Assembly (NCBI RefSeq): GCF_001722335.1
Contig: NZ_MIHA01000007.1
Location: 207,599 to 271,598 of the forward strand
DNA length: 64,000 nucleotides
Source of the DNA: Mycolicibacterium flavescens
Lineage (GTDB): Bacteria; Actinomycetota; Actinomycetes; Mycobacteriales; Mycobacteriaceae
Direction of reading: 5' to 3'
Of the stretch, positions 60,428 through 64,000 are shown piece by piece. Position 1 is the first letter of the stretch, and each line of letters begins with the position of its first letter. The notes beneath the pieces were generated by a model. It was given only the letters and a program-made list of their open reading frames with translations. It did not search any database and was not told the DNA's origin. Both the position numbers and the translations under genes were made by a program.

Positions 60428-60441
60428 TGCAACGTGTTCTA
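60428..60441. promoter_or_regulatory. KstR operator near cyp125
   Basis: TGCAACGTGTTCTA matches TnnAACnnGTTnnA. It lies 18 bp before the cyp125 ATG and would repress the cyp125-to-ltp2 operon. Confidence 0.85.
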
Positions 60442-60506
60442 GTGCCAGTAAAACATGCCTTCTGCGCAGATAAAAGGCAGGTCATCATCCTCGCTTGTCA
60501 GAGTAA

Positions 60507-60520
60507 TGAAACGTGTTCTA
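60507..60520. promoter_or_regulatory. KstR operator near fadA5
   Basis: TGAAACGTGTTCTA matches TnnAACnnGTTnnA. It lies 10 bp before the fadA5 ATG, one box per divergent promoter; the two share ACGTGTTCTA and are 79 bp apart start to start. Confidence 0.85.
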
Positions 60521-60521
60521 G

Positions 60522-61694
<1,173 letters not shown>

Positions 61695-61711
61695 TTCCCA
61701 ACCCCGGCGCT

Positions 61712-62116
61712 CTACCCTTCGCGGCGCAGGGTCGGGCTGAACCGCGCGCGGATGTGGTGGATCCGGCCGTCGTCCGCCGGAATGAGGAACGTTTCGCGGA
61801 CCGGGGCGACAACCCGGCGCCCGGCGAACCTCGCCTTGGTGACGACGGTGAACGTGGCGTGCACGTGGTCGCCGTCGATGGTGAACGTCCGGTCGGTCGT
61901 GGCCTCGATGATGCGGTACTGAGGGCCGTTGTTGAGGCTGCGCCTCAGATGCTCACCGGAGAAACCCGTCTTCACGCCCTGTTCGACACGCACGCAGCCG
62001 GGCGCGAACGGCACCGCGTCGGCCCGATGGCTGGCGAGTGCGTCGATGTAGGCGTCGGCGGCCGCGATGCGCTCGTCGTCGGAGGCGCCGGATCTCGGTT
62101 CGGGTGTCGATGGCAC
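61712..62116 (-). CDS. SnoaL/NTF2-like small protein
   Basis: 134 aa from GTG 62116; a longer frame to 62209 has no coding character upstream. Pattern of a nuclear-transport-factor-2 fold: DERIAAADAYIDALASHRADAVPFAPGCVRVEQG, IIEATTDRTFTIDGDHVHATFTVVTK, ETFLIPADDGRIHHIRARF. Many such proteins are steroid isomerase-like or hydratase-like, but no function can be assigned. It converges on fadA5 with a 17-bp gap, so it is next to but not in the KstR operons. Confidence 0.75.
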   Translation of the reverse strand: MPSTPEPRSGASDDERIAAADAYIDALASHRADAVPFAPGCVRVEQGVKTGFSGEHLRRSLNNGPQYRIIEATTDRTFTIDGDHVHATFTVVTKARFAGRRVVAPVRETFLIPADDGRIHHIRARFSPTLRREG

Positions 62117-63261
62117 CGCCCGAGCATATGCGGCCACCCCGGGGATCGGTCCGGCGGTGCACGGCGGAGCGTTTGCTGAAACAACGACCGTGTCAAATAG
62201 CGGCGGCATATTCGACGGTCACGCAGAAATGAGTGGTGATCGAATTACGCTTTCTTTGAACGGTCAAAAAGCCATTCGCAGCTTCCCGCGACGATCACAG
62301 TGGACCGTGAAAACGCGGGCAAGCCGTTCAACCCCGGCCTGATCATGAATTCGGCCACCCCGGCCAGAAAGCTGACCTGCACGTCAATTAGAACTTGCAC
62401 TTGCAACCGGAATTGCCATTCGCCAGACACTCCGTCGCACTGCCGCGCGTAATCGCATGGAGAGTCGAATCGTGCCGGACCAGCACCGCGAGGACAAGCG
62501 CGTACACTCCCAGCGAAGGCACAATCAGATCCCGGCAGTGAATGCGCGACTTTGATGCGACTCTACTCACGCCTCACGGAGGGCTGAAGTCGCTTCAATA
62601 GCAAATATAATATCGCCCGCAATGCTTGATCTTGCAACGTTGCTACAACGCGCTACGTACCGCTTCTGCTACCCCGCCTCCCTTCGGACGAAGGCCGTCG
62701 AACGACGTTGCCGGCGGGCCGCGCAGCCCAGTGCGACGGCTGGGCCCATCGCTGATCTGCTTGCAGCTTCAAGCTTCTGAACTGGGGGCATAACCGTTCG
62801 AACGTGCAGTTCACGCTTCCGCCAACCCTGGTACGCGAACGCAGAGCAGCCGCCAACTCGCGATTGGATCGACAGCATCCCGCCCCTCATAGGGTTGCTC
62901 CACCTGCTGCGAGAAATTCGCCTAGCCCTAAACAGGGAAATGCTTGACGGCCATCTCAGCAAAGTCTTACAGTTACCGCGCCACTGCTCGCAAATACGCA
63001 TCGTCGCGTCAGGCAGTGGGGGGAGGCTGCGAAACAGTGTCGAGCCAGCGAATTATCGGCGACCCGCCGGGGGACGGGGAGTATCGCCCGACGACAGTTC
63101 GGGTGACGAGTCCACGCGGCCGATTCGACGCGACGAAATCTCTCGCGCTCCGCCGGCGCATGGGCAGCGAAACCGACCGTGCCACTAGGCGATGTCCGTT
63201 TCACCTCAGTCGATAAGCGATCGGATGACAGCGCACTGAAAAAAGGGGGTTCGGGGAGCAG
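62117..63261. other. Long stretch without a clear gene
   Basis: About 1.1 kb in which frames are short and of mixed composition, with AT-rich patches. A TATAAT (62606-62611) with a weak -35 (CTGAAG at 62584-62589) faces the plus strand. CAACGTTG occurs at 62635-62642, the palindrome also found twice near 52.6-52.8 kb. Remnants of a decayed gene or a long promoter region for the PGRS-like gene are both possible; I see no transposase or tRNA. Confidence 0.5.
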
Positions 63262-63330
63262 GTCACTGCACACAGTGACGTCCGGCAAAAAACTTTTGCC
63301 ATCAACTATTCCAGGGACGCATCGGCGTCC
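63262..63330 (+). promoter_or_regulatory. Three consecutive perfect hairpins before the PGRS-like gene
   Basis: GTCACTG-caca-CAGTGAC (63262-63279), GGCAAAA-aac-TTTTGCC (63284-63300) and GGACGC-atcg-GCGTCC (63315-63330). Spacings are 4 and 14 nt and the gene starts 22 nt later. The second could act as a terminator on its own; together they look like a structured 5' leader. Confidence 0.7.
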
Positions 63331-63352
63331 TTCACCAGTAAGGAAAACAGGG

Positions 63353-64000
63353 ATGGAACGCAAGACAACATCACCGACGGCCAAGCGCGCCGTGGCAGCG
63401 GCGTTTGCCGGTGCGCTGGCGCTGTCGTTCGGTGGCCTCACCGTGGTGCCCGACGACGCTGCCTCGCAGCTGCTGGCCGCCCCGTCGAGCGTCAGCGGCG
63501 CCTGGGGCGACCTGCCCCTGCAGGGCGGCGACGGCGGAGACAACGGCAACAACAGCGGCGGCGGCGGCGGCACCGGCGGCAGCAGCGGGAACGGCGGATC
63601 GGGTACCGGCACCGGAACCGGTGCGTCCGGCTCCGGTGGCACCGGTAGCGGCGGCGCTGGCGTCGGCGGCGGCGGCATCGGCGGCGGCGGCGTCAGCGGT
63701 GCCGCCGGCGGCGGAGGCGCGACCGGCGGAGCCGCTGTCGGCGGCGCGGGTGGTAGCAGCGGGTCGAGCACCGGCGGCAGCAGCGGAAATGCCAACGGCG
63801 GCACCGGCGGCAGCGCCGGCAATGCCAACGGCGGCGCCGGGGGCGCCGGCGGCAACAGCGGTGTGGCGGCCAGCGGGCCCGGCGTCAGCAGCGGCGGCGT
63901 CGGCTTCGGTGGAGCCGGCGGCGCGAGCATCGGCGGTAATGGCGGCGGCGCCGCGGGCGGAGCGGGTGGCAGCACCGGTTCCGGCGGACCGGGCGGCGCC
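63353..64000 (+). CDS. Secreted glycine-rich PGRS-like protein, 3' end outside window
   Basis: 216 residues are visible. ATG 63353 opens a signal sequence (MERKTTSPTAKRAV, then AAFAGALALSFGGL), a short spacer (SSVSGAWGDLPLQGG), and then a Gly/Ser/Ala/Asn-rich repeat region (GGxGG, GNANGG, GSGGTGSGG) that runs off the window. The composition is that of PE_PGRS repeats, but no PE domain (about 100 aa) precedes it; instead there is a plain signal peptide. It is probably a surface or secreted structural protein. The ORF is open to the window edge. Confidence 0.8.
   Translation, partial: MERKTTSPTAKRAVAAAFAGALALSFGGLTVVPDDAASQLLAAPSSVSGAWGDLPLQGGDGGDNGNNSGGGGGTGGSSGNGGSGTGTGTGASGSGGTGSGGAGVGGGGIGGGGVSGAAGGGGATGGAAVGGAGGSSGSSTGGSSGNANGGTGGSAGNANGGAGGAGGNSGVAASGPGVSSGGVGFGGAGGASIGGNGGGAAGGAGGSTGSGGPGGA

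Noticed and set aside
62956..63975. 339-aa Pro/Ala-rich minus-strand frame
   Set aside because: It mirrors the Gly-rich plus-strand repeats, whose frame has a start codon, ribosome-binding context and signal peptide.

Overview
The window is GC-rich actinobacterial DNA that looks like a fast-growing mycobacterium (Mycolicibacterium type). The main reason is a steroid-catabolism backbone in the order known from Mycobacterium tuberculosis Rv3529c-Rv3546: sulfotransferase-like / SDR / DUF1214, hsaF-hsaG-hsaE, kstD-hsd4B, ltp2-chsH1-chsH2-chsE2-chsE1-cyp125 and fadA5. Four 14-bp KstR-type operators (TnnAACnnGTTnnA) are legible. Mycobacterial secreted proteins (MPT63-like, hemophore-like, a glycine-rich PGRS-like protein) support the assignment.

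Layout. 1-2.75 kb: the Rv3529c-Rv3531c-like operon (minus strand). 2.8-13.7 kb: a mixed block holding an IclR regulator, small secreted proteins, a large BTAD/ATPase regulator, a hemophore-like protein, a RecQ helicase with a phosphoribosyltransferase-like tail, a formamidase pair (fmdB-fmdA), a DedA protein and a TrhA/hemolysin-III protein. 13.7-19.1 kb: hsaFGE diverging from kstD-hsd4B around a KstR box. 19.3-21.1 kb: an MPT63-like repeat protein and a membrane-anchored protein. 21.4-53.6 kb: a large polysaccharide locus. 54.4-61.7 kb: the cholesterol side-chain genes and fadA5 around two KstR boxes. 61.7-64 kb: an SnoaL-like protein, a stretch of about 1.1 kb with no clear gene, and the start of a PGRS-like protein behind three tandem hairpins.

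The most interesting part is the 32-kb polysaccharide locus, which separates hsd4B from ltp2. It has the parts of a Wzx/Wzy-dependent exopolysaccharide system, which is not usual mycobacterial envelope chemistry: an initiating polyprenyl-phosphate hexose-1-P transferase, four further glycosyltransferase-like proteins, a Wzy-like polymerase, two flippase-like proteins (one fused to a Wzz-like domain) and two further Wzz-like co-polymerases with degenerate kinase domains. For sugars it carries GDP-fucose genes (gmd, fcl) and a CDP-sugar/C-methylation set (cytidylyltransferase, C-methyltransferases, epimerases, PIG-L deacetylase). It also carries O-acetyltransferases, SGNH esterase-like proteins, a Tat-type beta-helix lipoprotein and an F420-type oxidoreductase. 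An atypical NarL-type regulator closes the locus. Several members lack the canonical catalytic residues of their families (one SGNH protein, one methyltransferase, one epimerase, one GT2, both co-polymerase kinase domains, the receiver domain), so the locus mixes active and apparently non-catalytic paralogues. The first plus-strand operon has a good sigma-A-like promoter and a leader of about 215 nt rich in hairpins.

All functional calls come from reading motifs and gene order. No database search, GC plot or alignment was run.
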